Source: an uncultured Lachnospiraceae bacterium
GTDB lineage: Bacteria; Bacillota; Clostridia; Lachnospirales; Lachnospiraceae
Reading direction: 5' to 3'
Assembly: GCA_902783095.1 (NCBI GenBank)
Contig: CACZPX010000224.1
Span: 1-18,896, forward strand
Length of the DNA: 18,896 nt
In this document: piece after piece, positions 12,939-18,896 of the stretch
Layout of the letters: every line of letters starts with the position of its first letter
How positions within the stretch are numbered: position 1 is the stretch's first letter
Notes under the pieces: generated by a model
Told to the model about the DNA's origin: nothing
Databases searched by the model: none
What the model saw: the letters and a program-made list of their open reading frames with translations, nothing else
Translations under genes and position numbers: made by a program

Positions 12939-13913
12939 TTACCGCAGGAAGCCGTTGATGATCTGCTCTTCGGCCTCTTCTTCCGTCAGGCCGAGCGTCA
13001 TGAGCTTGGTGATCTGGTCGCCCGCGATCTTGCCGATGGCGGCCTCGTGCACCAGGGCGGCGTCCAGGTCGTTGGCCTCCAGGCCCGGAACGGCCAGGAT
13101 GCGGCCGTGGTCCATGATGATGGAGTCGCACTCCGTGTGGCCGCTGCACGGCGCGTTGCCGACGATCTTGGCGTCGAACTTCTGGTAGGAGGTATCGCGC
13201 GCCACGCTGCGGGAGACGATGTCCGCGGAGGAGCCTTCGCCGTTCAGGGAAACGGTGTAGGTGCTGATGGCGCGCTGTTCGCCGTGCGTCATCAGGCGCT
13301 CGCGTACCACCAGCTTCGCGCCGGCCGCCAGCTCCGCCTTTGTCTCACGGACCGTGTCGTCCACGCCCTTGATCTGCACCATCTCCATCTCTACGGAGCT
13401 GCCTTCCTCCTGGTACACCTCGGTACCGGGGTTCAGGATCCGTTTCCCGGCGCCGCTGCCGGACCCGTAGTGCTTCTCCACGTAGCGGATATGCGCGTTT
13501 TTGCCGACGTAAAAACGGTGGATCCCGTCGTGCTCGGAATCCTGCGTCCCGCAGTTGTCGATCCCGCAGCCCGCCACGATCACGACGTCCGCGCCCTCGC
13601 CGATATAAAAATCGTTATAAACGACCTCCTTCAGCCCGCTCTGCGTCATGACCACCGGGATGTGCACGCTCGCGTTTTTGGTGCCGGGCTTGATGTAGAT
13701 GTCCATGCCGCTCACGTCCGTCTTGGAGACGATCTCGATGTTGGCCGTGGACGCGCGTCCCGCCATCTGGCTGTTGGAGCGGATGTTGTAGGCGCCCTCC
13801 GGCACCGCGTGCAGGTCCGCCACCTCCATCAGCAGGCGCTTCTGGATCTCGTCAAATTTTGTATTGAACTGAAACGAAAACGGTTTCTGTGTCTGATTCT
13901 GCTGCCCGCTCAC
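12939..13913 (-). CDS. sufB: SufB-like Fe-S scaffold of minimal type (SmsB-like)
   Basis: A 324-residue SufB/SufD-family protein, much shorter than SufB of the full SUF system (about 460-490). It has the beta-helix core and C-terminal helices but not the long N-terminal part. The catalytic Cys262 in TECDSIIMD and the His289-Glu290 pair in LVHEAAIGKI match the Cys and His/Glu I recall as essential in Escherichia coli SufB, so it looks like a functional scaffold, not a degenerate SufD. Translation starts at GTG (13913), with AAGGAGGT 5 nt upstream. The start overlaps the sufC stop (GTGA), showing tight coupling. With only SufC as partner, and no SufS, SufU or SufD, this fits the two-gene 'SMS' arrangement of anaerobes. 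The gene ends before palindromic repeat copy 2. Confidence 0.9.
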   Translation of the reverse strand: MSGQQNQTQKPFSFQFNTKFDEIQKRLLMEVADLHAVPEGAYNIRSNSQMAGRASTANIEIVSKTDVSGMDIYIKPGTKNASVHIPVVMTQSGLKEVVYNDFYIGEGADVVIVAGCGIDNCGTQDSEHDGIHRFYVGKNAHIRYVEKHYGSGSGAGKRILNPGTEVYQEEGSSVEMEMVQIKGVDDTVRETKAELAAGAKLVVRERLMTHGEQRAISTYTVSLNGEGSSADIVSRSVARDTSYQKFDAKIVGNAPCSGHTECDSIIMDHGRILAVPGLEANDLDAALVHEAAIGKIAGDQITKLMTLGLTEEEAEEQIINGFLR

Positions 13914-14662
13914 TGCGCACCTCCTTCTGTCTTGCCGGGCCCCCTCTTGATGCAGTCGCCCACGGCGGAAGCCGTACCGATCAGCTGCGGATAGACCTCG
14001 TCTTTGGTGCCCTGTCTGGCCACCACGCCGTCGCGGATCACGACGATCTCGTCCGCGATGTTTAAGATGCGCTCCTGATGGGAGATGATCAGGATGGAGC
14101 TGCCCTTGATGGATCCCCGCATCTTTTTGAAGACCTCGATCAGGTTCTGGAAGCTCCACAGATCGATGCCGGCCTCCGGTTCGTCAAAGATGGACAGGGA
14201 CGTGCCGCGCGCCAGGACCGTGGCGATCTCGATGCGCTTCAATTCGCCGCCGGACAGGCTGGCGTTGACTTCGCGGCCGATGTAGTCGCGTGCGCACAGG
14301 CCCACTTCCGACAGGTATTCGCAGGCGTCCGTGACGGAGAGCTGCTTGCCCGCCGCGATGCGCAGCAGATCCAGCACGTGGATGCCCTTAAAGCGCACCG
14401 GCTGCTGGAAGGCAAAGCCGATGCCGAGCCGCGCGCGCTCGGTGATGCTCTTGTTGGTGATATCTTCCCCGTTTAAAAGGATCTGTCCGCCGGTGGGCGT
14501 CTTGATGCCGGCGATCAGCTTGGCGAGGGTGGATTTTCCGCCGCCGTTCGGGCCGGTCACGACCACAAAGCGGTCGTCCGGGATGATCAGGCTCACGTCG
14601 CGGATGATGTCTTTTTTGTCGTCGTCCGCCGCCGTGAAGGACAGGTGCTTCAGTTCCAGCAT
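13910..14662 (-). CDS. sufC: SufC-like Fe-S assembly ATPase
   Basis: A 250-residue soluble ABC ATPase that powers conformational change of the SufB-type scaffold during Fe-S cluster assembly in the cytoplasm. Walker A GPNGGGKST is at 37-45, the Q-loop at AFQQPVRF, the signature LSGGELKR at 136-143, Walker B LSIFDEPEAGID at 156-167 with the SufC-typical EPEAGID, and the switch histidine H195 (ISHQE). Length and motifs fit SufC rather than a transporter ATPase, and no permease is nearby. AAGAGG lies 7-8 nt before the ATG. It is the first gene of the two-gene operon. The promoter and a palindrome lie just upstream (14694-14719). Confidence 0.95.
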   Translation of the reverse strand: MLELKHLSFTAADDDKKDIIRDVSLIIPDDRFVVVTGPNGGGKSTLAKLIAGIKTPTGGQILLNGEDITNKSITERARLGIGFAFQQPVRFKGIHVLDLLRIAAGKQLSVTDACEYLSEVGLCARDYIGREVNASLSGGELKRIEIATVLARGTSLSIFDEPEAGIDLWSFQNLIEVFKKMRGSIKGSSILIISHQERILNIADEIVVIRDGVVARQGTKDEVYPQLIGTASAVGDCIKRGPGKTEGGAQ

Positions 14663-14693
14663 AGGGATACCTCTTTCATTGTGTCAGAGTATA

Positions 14694-14719
14694 GAACAGA
14701 TTCTGTTCCTATTATAACA
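14694..14719 (-). promoter_or_regulatory. Extended -10 promoter and overlapping palindrome upstream of sufC
   Basis: On the minus strand, TGTTATAAT (14719-14711) is an extended -10 element. The -35 region is weak. The perfect palindrome GAACAGA-T-TCTGTTC (14694-14708) covers the predicted start point, a position typical for a repressor. A second TATACT at 14693-14688 lies just downstream of it. Confidence 0.5.
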
Positions 14720-14755
14720 GGGCTGTCAAGTGCAGGCCTTTGCGGGGCGCCCGGC

Positions 14756-15769
14756 TCAGCGAAGCTTTATCCGCACCTCGCCGGAGTTCAGGACGCGCGG
14801 CGTGGTCTCCCCGTCCGGGATCACCACCAGGCTGCAGGCGTCGTCTACGTCCAGGACCCGCGCGGTATACAGGACCTCCGTATCGCGCAGCACCTCCACC
14901 GTGCAGCCGAGCACCAGCTGGCGGGCGCGGTATTCCGCCACAAAATCATGGGCGGGCAGGGCGCTGTACAGGGCGTAAAACTCGTTCAGGAAAAAGGCGG
15001 TGAGAAGGGCGCGGGCGCCGCGCGGCTGCCGTTTCTCAAACAGACTGCCGGCCACGCCGGCAATGTCCCGCGGAAAGCCGCCTTCCGGCGGGCACAGATT
15101 AAAGCCGATGCCCAGCACGGCCTGGGACAGGCCGCCGGTCTCCACGTTCAGATCGGCCTCCGTCAGAATGCCCGCGATCTTGCGGTCGCGCAGGAACAAA
15201 TCGTTCACCCACTTGATCTGCACCGGGTCCACCGGCAGGCCGAAATGCGCCAGCACCTGCTCACAGGCGCGGGCTCCGGCCACGGCGGCCATGGTGGTGA
15301 TAAAAAGCGCGTCCTTTGCGGGAATGGACGGGCGCAGCAGGATACTCACGTAGACGCCGGTCCCCTTGGGCGAATAGAAAGCGCGCCCCATGCGCCCCTT
15401 GCCGGCGGTCTGCTCCTCCGCCACGTACACGGTGCCCGCAGGGGCGCCGGCGTGGCCGGCCGCGATCAGGGCCGTGTTGGTGGAGTCGATCACGGAAAAG
15501 AACGTCAGATCATAGGCTTCCGCGGCTTCTCGGGTGAGCGCGGTCTGGACGTCACCGGCTGAGAGCAGGTCAAAGTCCGCGGCCAGCGCGTAGCCGCGGT
15601 TGGTGGTGCCCTCTATGGGATAGCCTTCCGCGCGCAGGGCGTTCACGGCCTTCCAGACGGCCGCGCGGGAGACACAAAGACGATCAGCCAGGGCTTCCCC
15701 CGAAAAGAAGGAACCCTGGCTGTCGCTCAGCATTTTAAAAACTTCATCTTTTACAGTGGTACGGGGCAT
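14756..15769 (-). CDS. birA: Bifunctional biotin-protein ligase / biotin operon repressor
   Basis: A 337-residue class II BirA. Residues 1-62 form a winged helix-turn-helix (SGEALADRLCVSRAAVWKAVNALRAEGYPIE). The catalytic domain has DSTN (95-98), the biotinyl-AMP loop GKGRMGR (123-129) and KWVNDL (186-191), with lysine K197. The C-terminal SH3-like domain follows from about residue 290. It attaches biotin to carboxylase or decarboxylase carrier domains and, with biotinyl-AMP bound, represses biotin genes. GGAGG lies 5 nt before the ATG. It sits 63 bp downstream of bioY on the same strand, with a small CCGCC-TTTG-GGCGG hairpin (15783-15796) between. The operon carries a BirA-type operator at 16470-16503, so the gene is probably autoregulated. 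Confidence 0.96.
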   Translation of the reverse strand: MPRTTVKDEVFKMLSDSQGSFFSGEALADRLCVSRAAVWKAVNALRAEGYPIEGTTNRGYALAADFDLLSAGDVQTALTREAAEAYDLTFFSVIDSTNTALIAAGHAGAPAGTVYVAEEQTAGKGRMGRAFYSPKGTGVYVSILLRPSIPAKDALFITTMAAVAGARACEQVLAHFGLPVDPVQIKWVNDLFLRDRKIAGILTEADLNVETGGLSQAVLGIGFNLCPPEGGFPRDIAGVAGSLFEKRQPRGARALLTAFFLNEFYALYSALPAHDFVAEYRARQLVLGCTVEVLRDTEVLYTARVLDVDDACSLVVIPDGETTPRVLNSGEVRIKLR

Positions 15770-15832
15770 AAGATCCTCCGATCCGCCTTTGGGCGGTCAC
15801 GGCGCCCCCCGAAGGTACGTCAGAGGCGCGGT

Positions 15833-16372
15833 TTACGTCAGCGCAGCCTGCTTTAAGGCCCTGCTGACCGGTCTGCCGACGGCGCAGGCCAGCACGATCT
15901 TGGCGAGATCAAAGCCGATGAAGGGCAGCACGCAAACCGTCAGTGCATATATGATATCACTTTTTGTCTGAATGATAAACCAGATGGTGCCAAAGGCGTA
16001 CAGCACCACGGTCCCGGCCACCATGCCAAGGCCCGTGAGGACCACGCGGTCGTGCGAGGCCTTTTTGAACAGGCCGGAGATCAGGACCAGCAGAAGATAG
16101 CCGATCAGATAGCCGCCCGTGGGGCCGATGATGGGCGCGATCCCGCCCGAGTAACCGGCAAAGACCGGCAGGCCCACGGCGCCCAGCAGCAGGTACAGCG
16201 CGGCGGCTATCACGGCGCCTTTTGTGTCCAGGACCCACACGGACAGGTACAGGACCAGCGTGGCCAGGGTCACGGGAACGGGACCCACCGGTACGGAGAC
16301 CGGGGCCAGGATACAGAGCAGCGCCGCCATGATGGCGCAGGAAGTCAGTTGATAGAGTGTGGTTTTTTTCAT
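15833..16372 (-). CDS. bioY: Biotin transporter substrate-binding component
   Basis: A 179-residue membrane protein of the BioY family, the biotin-specific S component of an energy-coupling-factor transporter. It has about six hydrophobic helices and the BioY-typical segments PVGPVPVTLATL, LYLLLGAVGLPVFAGYSGG and GPTGGYLIGYL. AGAGG lies 7 nt before the ATG. No bioM/bioN or ecfAT genes are in the window, so it probably shares a general ECF module encoded elsewhere or works alone. It heads an operon with birA, and its promoter overlaps a BirA operator. No biotin synthesis gene is seen here, which fits a scavenging lifestyle but does not prove it. Confidence 0.95.
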   Translation of the reverse strand: MKKTTLYQLTSCAIMAALLCILAPVSVPVGPVPVTLATLVLYLSVWVLDTKGAVIAAALYLLLGAVGLPVFAGYSGGIAPIIGPTGGYLIGYLLLVLISGLFKKASHDRVVLTGLGMVAGTVVLYAFGTIWFIIQTKSDIIYALTVCVLPFIGFDLAKIVLACAVGRPVSRALKQAALT

Positions 16373-16448
16373 GTGTCAGCCTCTGTGTCTGCGTTTCGCC
16401 CGTAAGACGAGCGGCACGCGTTCTGCGGCAGGCGTCCTGCCGGCAGTA

Positions 16449-16477
16449 ATGATAGCGGCTTCCCGACAAAATGTCAA
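16449..16477 (-). promoter_or_regulatory. Sigma-A type promoter for bioY-birA
   Basis: On the minus strand, consensus TTGACA (16477-16472) and TATCAT (16454-16449) have a 17-bp spacer. The predicted transcript begins near 16442 with a self-complementary 5' end (GGCAGG-ACG-CCTGCC). Confidence 0.75.
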
Positions 16478-16503
16478 CTAAAAATAATTGTTGAGTTTAC
16501 AAT
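16470..16503. promoter_or_regulatory. BirA operator (biotin box) upstream of bioY
   Basis: On the minus strand, ATTGTAAAC and GTTGACATT are separated by 16 bp, an inverted repeat matching at 7 of 9 positions. This resembles known BirA sites (TTGTAAAC/GTTTACAA or TTGTTAAC/GTTAACAA half-sites about 15-18 bp apart). One half-site contains the -35 hexamer, so bound BirA would block the promoter. Confidence 0.75.
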
Positions 16504-16895
16504 ATGCCCGCGCGCATCCGCGCAGGGAGGGCAGCCGCGGGGAAAAATGAGACAAAAGGGCCGGATCGGGCAAAAATGTGTATCATTTAACGCTTTGGAG
16601 AAAGAAATTTTCCTGAATGAAATAAAAAAACCTTTAATCTACAGATGCTTTAGCGGGTAAAAGCATAAACCGCAAAGCTTTATCTGGATACCGGCATTCT
16701 GGTGACAGTTCATTGTAAACCATCGAGAAGACCGGCAGGTATCGTCAGAGGGTCAAGTGACGAATCAACAACAGCACCGGAACGACTTTTATCGTTCCGT
16801 TTTGGTGTCTCTGGGAAAAACACTAGGAAAAGATCATGACGGATAAGGAACTGCGCAGGCTGCGGCGTTATGTTCCTGCTGCTGGCCGGAAGCAT
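16504..16895. other. A+T-rich gene-poor stretch with nested inverted repeats
   Basis: No intact gene is convincing here. G+C falls to 33% in 16621-16680 by direct count. Several complementary segments occur in series: CAGAT/ATCTG (16642-16646 with 16682-16686) enclosing GCTTT/AAAGC and GCGG/CCGC; GATACC/GGTATC (16687-16692 region with 16738-16743); TCGTCA/TGACGA (16742-16747 with 16757-16762); and then a terminator-like hairpin. An ATG at 16836 with AGGA upstream opens a short frame beginning MTDKELRRLRR, like the start of a common clostridial hypothetical protein as I recall it, but the similarity stops there. It may be a gene remnant. Confidence 0.45.
16778..16803 (+). terminator. Terminator-like hairpin in the gene-poor stretch
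   Basis: CGGAACGA (16778-16785) pairs with TCGTTCCG (16792-16799) around a 6-nt loop, followed by TTTT. It could end a small RNA or act as an attenuator for whatever once followed. Confidence 0.55.
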
Positions 16896-16923
16896 CAAAA
16901 AGAACCGCCGGGAGCGGTTCTCT
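16896..16923 (-). terminator. Rho-independent terminator after hydE
   Basis: On the minus strand, AGAACCGC and GCGGTTCT (8 bp, loop TCCCG) are followed directly by a run of T. It lies about 45 bp after the hydE stop. Confidence 0.8.
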
Positions 16924-16967
16924 TAAAACATCATTCAGGAATAACGATAGGAAAGCAGGGGCTGCCT

Positions 16968-18026
16968 TTAACGGGCGGCCCTTGCCGCGTCTCCGCGGTC
17001 TACCACCACTTCGTAGCCGATGGCGGCCATGCGGTTGTCCAGGCAGGCGCGGCACTGGGCGGACTCGTCCCCGGTGCAGATCTTGTTGTCATAGAGCATG
17101 TACTGCTTGCGTACGGCAAGCGGGGAGAGGTTGGGCATGATCACGTTGGCGCCGGCCTTCATGCCCATCTCGCGGCCCAGCGGATGGATGGTGCCGAGCG
17201 CCGTGGTGGCGGGCAGCAGCACGTCCGGGACGATCAGCCGGATGACGGAAAGCAGATAGAGCGTCAGCTTAAGCGTGCCGGCGGGCTCGTATTTAAACGG
17301 GGTATCGTGGTGCGGGATGAACGGGCCGATGCCGCACATCTCCGGCTGAAAATCTTCGGTAAACTTGAGATCCTTTGCCAGGTGTGCGGTGGTCTGAAAA
17401 GGCGAGCCCACCATGCAGCCGATGCCCACCTGGTAGCCCAGCGCCTTCAGATCGCGCAGGCAGCGCATGCGCGTATCCAGCGAAAGCTCCGACGGGTGCA
17501 GCCTGGCGTAGTGCACCGGGTCGGCCGTCTCGTGGCGCAGCAGATAGCGGTCCGCGCCGGCCTCTTTTAGGGCCTTGTAGCTTTCAAAGCTGCGCTCGCC
17601 CATGGACAGCGTCACGGCCACGTCCGGGTGTGCGGCCTTGATGTCCCGCACGATGCCGCCCAGCACCTCGTCGGTGTAAAAGGCGTCCTCGCCGCCCTGC
17701 AGCACGATGGTGCGGAAGCCCAGCGCGTAGCCCTCGTCGGCGCAGGCGGCGATCACCTCCGGTTCCAGCCGGTAGCGCTCCACGTTTTTGTTGCCGCGGC
17801 GGATGCCGCAGTAAAAACAGTTGTTTTTGCAGATATTGGAGATCTCAATCAGCCCGCGCGCAAATACCTTTTTGCCATAGTACGGCTCACGCGCGGCAAC
17901 GGCGTACTGCGCCAGCAGCGCGGCGGCTTCGTCATCGCGCCCGTCGATCAGGGCGGCGTATTCTTCTTCCGTCAGGGAATGGGTCCGGGCGAGTTTTTCG
18001 ATCAGTTTGCGAACGGTTTCTGTCAT
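16968..18026 (-). CDS. hydE: [FeFe] hydrogenase H-cluster radical SAM maturase HydE
   Basis: A 352-residue radical SAM enzyme that works with HydF and HydG to build the organometallic H-cluster of [FeFe] hydrogenase. The SAM cluster motif is C66-x3-C70-x2-C73 (CKNNCFYCGIR), followed by the HydE-typical GNKNVERYRL. FRTIVLQGGED and LLRHETADPVHYARLHP are further hallmarks. The C-terminal CX7CX2C (C317, C325, C328) matches the accessory cluster site known from Thermotoga HydE. The frame is open upstream to 18170, but the start at 18026 is chosen because AAGGAG lies 7 nt before it and the protein then begins as expected. Related PylB and BioB are less likely, given these motifs. HydF, HydG and the hydrogenase are not in the window. 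Repeat copy 3 lies in its predicted leader. Confidence 0.93.
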   Translation of the reverse strand: MTETVRKLIEKLARTHSLTEEEYAALIDGRDDEAAALLAQYAVAAREPYYGKKVFARGLIEISNICKNNCFYCGIRRGNKNVERYRLEPEVIAACADEGYALGFRTIVLQGGEDAFYTDEVLGGIVRDIKAAHPDVAVTLSMGERSFESYKALKEAGADRYLLRHETADPVHYARLHPSELSLDTRMRCLRDLKALGYQVGIGCMVGSPFQTTAHLAKDLKFTEDFQPEMCGIGPFIPHHDTPFKYEPAGTLKLTLYLLSVIRLIVPDVLLPATTALGTIHPLGREMGMKAGANVIMPNLSPLAVRKQYMLYDNKICTGDESAQCRACLDNRMAAIGYEVVVDRGDAARAAR

Positions 18027-18138
18027 GGCAGCTCCTTCTTTCACCTTAAATGCTTTTTCGGTGTCAGTCAATTTGCGGCGGAACACGCACGGCGGGTCCC
18101 GCGTAACGATAGTAGTACAGAATCGCAAAAAAAGCAAT

Positions 18139-18208
18139 GAAGACGCGGGGACGGTCCTTCCTGTCCTCATTTTCGAATGAGGACAGGAAGGACCGTCCCC
18201 GCGTCTTC
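18139..18208. repeat. Palindromic hairpin repeat, copy 3
   Basis: Perfect 33-nt arms (18139-18171 and 18176-18208) flank TTCG. The arms begin GAAGACGCGGGGACGGTC. An extra C and two other changes near the loop, relative to copies 1 and 2, are matched by complementary changes in the other arm. It lies between the predicted hydE promoter and the hydE start. Confidence 0.92.
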
Positions 18209-18211
18209 TGC

Positions 18212-18240
18212 ATCATAGTATACTTTCCGCAAAAAATCAA
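18212..18240 (-). promoter_or_regulatory. Candidate hydE promoter
   Basis: On the minus strand, TTGATT (18240-18235) and TATGAT (18217-18212) have a 17-bp spacer. The predicted start near 18205 would put repeat copy 3 at the very 5' end of the transcript, about 180 nt before the hydE start codon. Confidence 0.5.
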
Positions 18241-18309
18241 TGGAATCGACGGGAACCTGGCCGCCGCGCTTTCCAATCTTTCAAAAGCGCGCATCCGCCG
18301 CAAAAAAAC

Positions 18310-18337
18310 TTGCGACTTCCAAACGGCGGAGTATAAT
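18310..18337 (+). promoter_or_regulatory. Candidate promoter of the YitT-family gene
   Basis: TTGCGA (18310-18315) and consensus TATAAT (18332-18337) have a 16-bp spacer, 40 bp before the start codon. Confidence 0.6.
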
Positions 18338-18377
18338 GCGGTTTATTCCGGCAGTTTGCCGGAGAAAGGACGTATCT

Positions 18378-18896
18378 ATGAAAGAAAAAGGGATCGATCT
18401 GATCAGGAAAAACTGGCTCCCCTTTGCCGGGACCACGGCCGGCTGCCTGATCATGGGCTTTGCCATAGCGGTATTTTACCATCACTCCGGGCTGATCAGC
18501 GGCGGCGTCACCGGCGTGGCCATGATCTTCAACTACGAGTTTGGCTGGAACACCTCCCTGCTGAATCTGCTGTTCAACGTCCCGATCTTTGTCGCGGGGC
18601 TGTTTCTGCTGGGCAGAAAGCACATCGTCTACAGTGTCTACGGCACGCTCATGCTCTCGCTGGCGCTGCAGCTCTTTGACGGGATCACCGTCACCTACGA
18701 GAGCCCCCTGACCACGGTGCTCCTTGGCGGCGTGATCAACGGTTTCGGCGCGGGCATCATGATCCGCAGCGGCGGTACCACCGGCGGGACGGACATCATC
18801 GGGAAGATCCTGAACAAGTATTATTCCGTCTCGATCGGCACGACGCAGATGGGCTTTAACATCGTGATGCTGATCGTGTTCGGGTTCCTGTTCGAC
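18378..18896 (+). CDS. YitT family membrane protein (3' end outside window)
   Basis: The first 173 residues are visible, open to the window edge. The pattern fits the YitT (DUF161 plus C-terminal DUF2179) family: an N-terminal hydrophobic region FAGTTAGCLIMGFAIAVFYHHSGLISGGVTGVAMIF; LNLLFNVPIFVAGLFLLGRKH; and the repeated GGVINGFGAGIMIRSGGTTGGTDIIGKIL typical of the family. About five membrane helices are present in the visible part, and the expected C-terminal cytoplasmic domain lies beyond the edge. The biochemical role of the family is poorly defined. GGAGAAAGGA lies 7 nt before the ATG, and a promoter is predicted at 18310-18337. It is transcribed away from hydE. Confidence 0.88.
   Translation, partial: MKEKGIDLIRKNWLPFAGTTAGCLIMGFAIAVFYHHSGLISGGVTGVAMIFNYEFGWNTSLLNLLFNVPIFVAGLFLLGRKHIVYSVYGTLMLSLALQLFDGITVTYESPLTTVLLGGVINGFGAGIMIRSGGTTGGTDIIGKILNKYYSVSIGTTQMGFNIVMLIVFGFLFD

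Larger units (their letters stand above)
18027..18377. other. Divergent intergenic region between hydE and the YitT-family gene
   Basis: This 351-bp gap contains palindromic repeat copy 3, a leftward promoter for hydE and a rightward promoter for the YitT-family gene, each listed separately. Open frames running through the repeat encode only its arms and are not genes. Confidence 0.6.

Noticed and set aside
14694..14708. LexA (SOS) box upstream of sufC
   Set aside because: The Gram-positive box is GAAC-N4-GTTC. Here the centre between GAAC and GTTC is 7 bp.
13047..15562. Long plus-strand frames opposite sufB/sufC (13047-13994) and birA (14645-15562)
   Set aside because: Both are antisense to genes with complete family motifs and have low-complexity Val/Gly/His/Arg composition with no recognisable domain.
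16710..16898. A 62-codon minus-strand frame in the gene-poor stretch
   Set aside because: It has no ribosome binding site, begins inside the hydE terminator and runs across the inverted repeats. It is more likely non-coding.
5034..18208. The three palindromes as a CRISPR array or tRNA-like elements
   Set aside because: They are single, widely separated hairpins without spacers, cas genes or tRNA features.

Overview
The window looks like chromosomal DNA from an anaerobic, high-G+C member of the Clostridia (Firmicutes), probably a gut Lachnospiraceae/Oscillospiraceae-type organism. The signs are strong AGGAGG-type ribosome binding sites, a glycyl radical enzyme with its activase, the [FeFe]-hydrogenase maturase HydE, a two-gene minimal SUF (SufC/SufB-like, 'SMS') system, a BirA/BioY pair and a YitT-family membrane protein. 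The organism assignment is inference from gene content. No rRNA, tRNA, CRISPR array or transposase gene was seen.

Layout. 1-1942 (minus): an M20 (PepT-like) metallopeptidase followed by a lipoprotein that runs off the left edge. 2146-3204 (plus): purC with its own promoter and terminator. 3221-4939 (plus): an interspersed repeat, an AraC-type regulator and an unknown 7-TM protein, closed by a terminator. 4955-9053 (plus): the most interesting unit, a symmetric operator and -10 box, a long perfect hairpin repeat, then a glycyl radical enzyme of unassigned substrate, its activating enzyme and a flavodoxin. 9138-10436 (plus): an A+T-rich, probably acquired gene (DUF4259-like N-terminus). 10470-12850: divergent brnQ (minus) and lysR-type regulator (plus). 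12849-14720 (minus): sufC-sufB-like minimal Fe-S assembly operon. 14756-16503 (minus): bioY-birA operon under a recognisable BirA operator. 16504-16896: an A+T-rich stretch with nested inverted repeats and a terminator but no convincing intact gene. 16896-18240 (minus): hydE with terminator and promoter. 18310-end (plus): start of a YitT-family membrane protein.

Three copies of one 66-70-bp perfect palindrome (5034-5103, 12849-12914, 18139-18208) are scattered through the window. The copies differ from each other, but every difference is mirrored in the opposite arm so that pairing is kept. Two copies lie in the predicted 5' leaders of genes for radical enzymes (the glycyl radical enzyme and hydE), and one starts on the stop codon of the lysR-type gene between convergent genes.

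Functionally, much of the window concerns oxygen-sensitive Fe-S and radical chemistry: glycyl radical enzyme plus activase plus flavodoxin, SufCB-like cluster assembly and HydE. The rest is biotin uptake and control, branched-chain amino-acid transport, peptide hydrolysis and purine synthesis. The glycyl radical cassette is the best candidate for an undescribed pathway.
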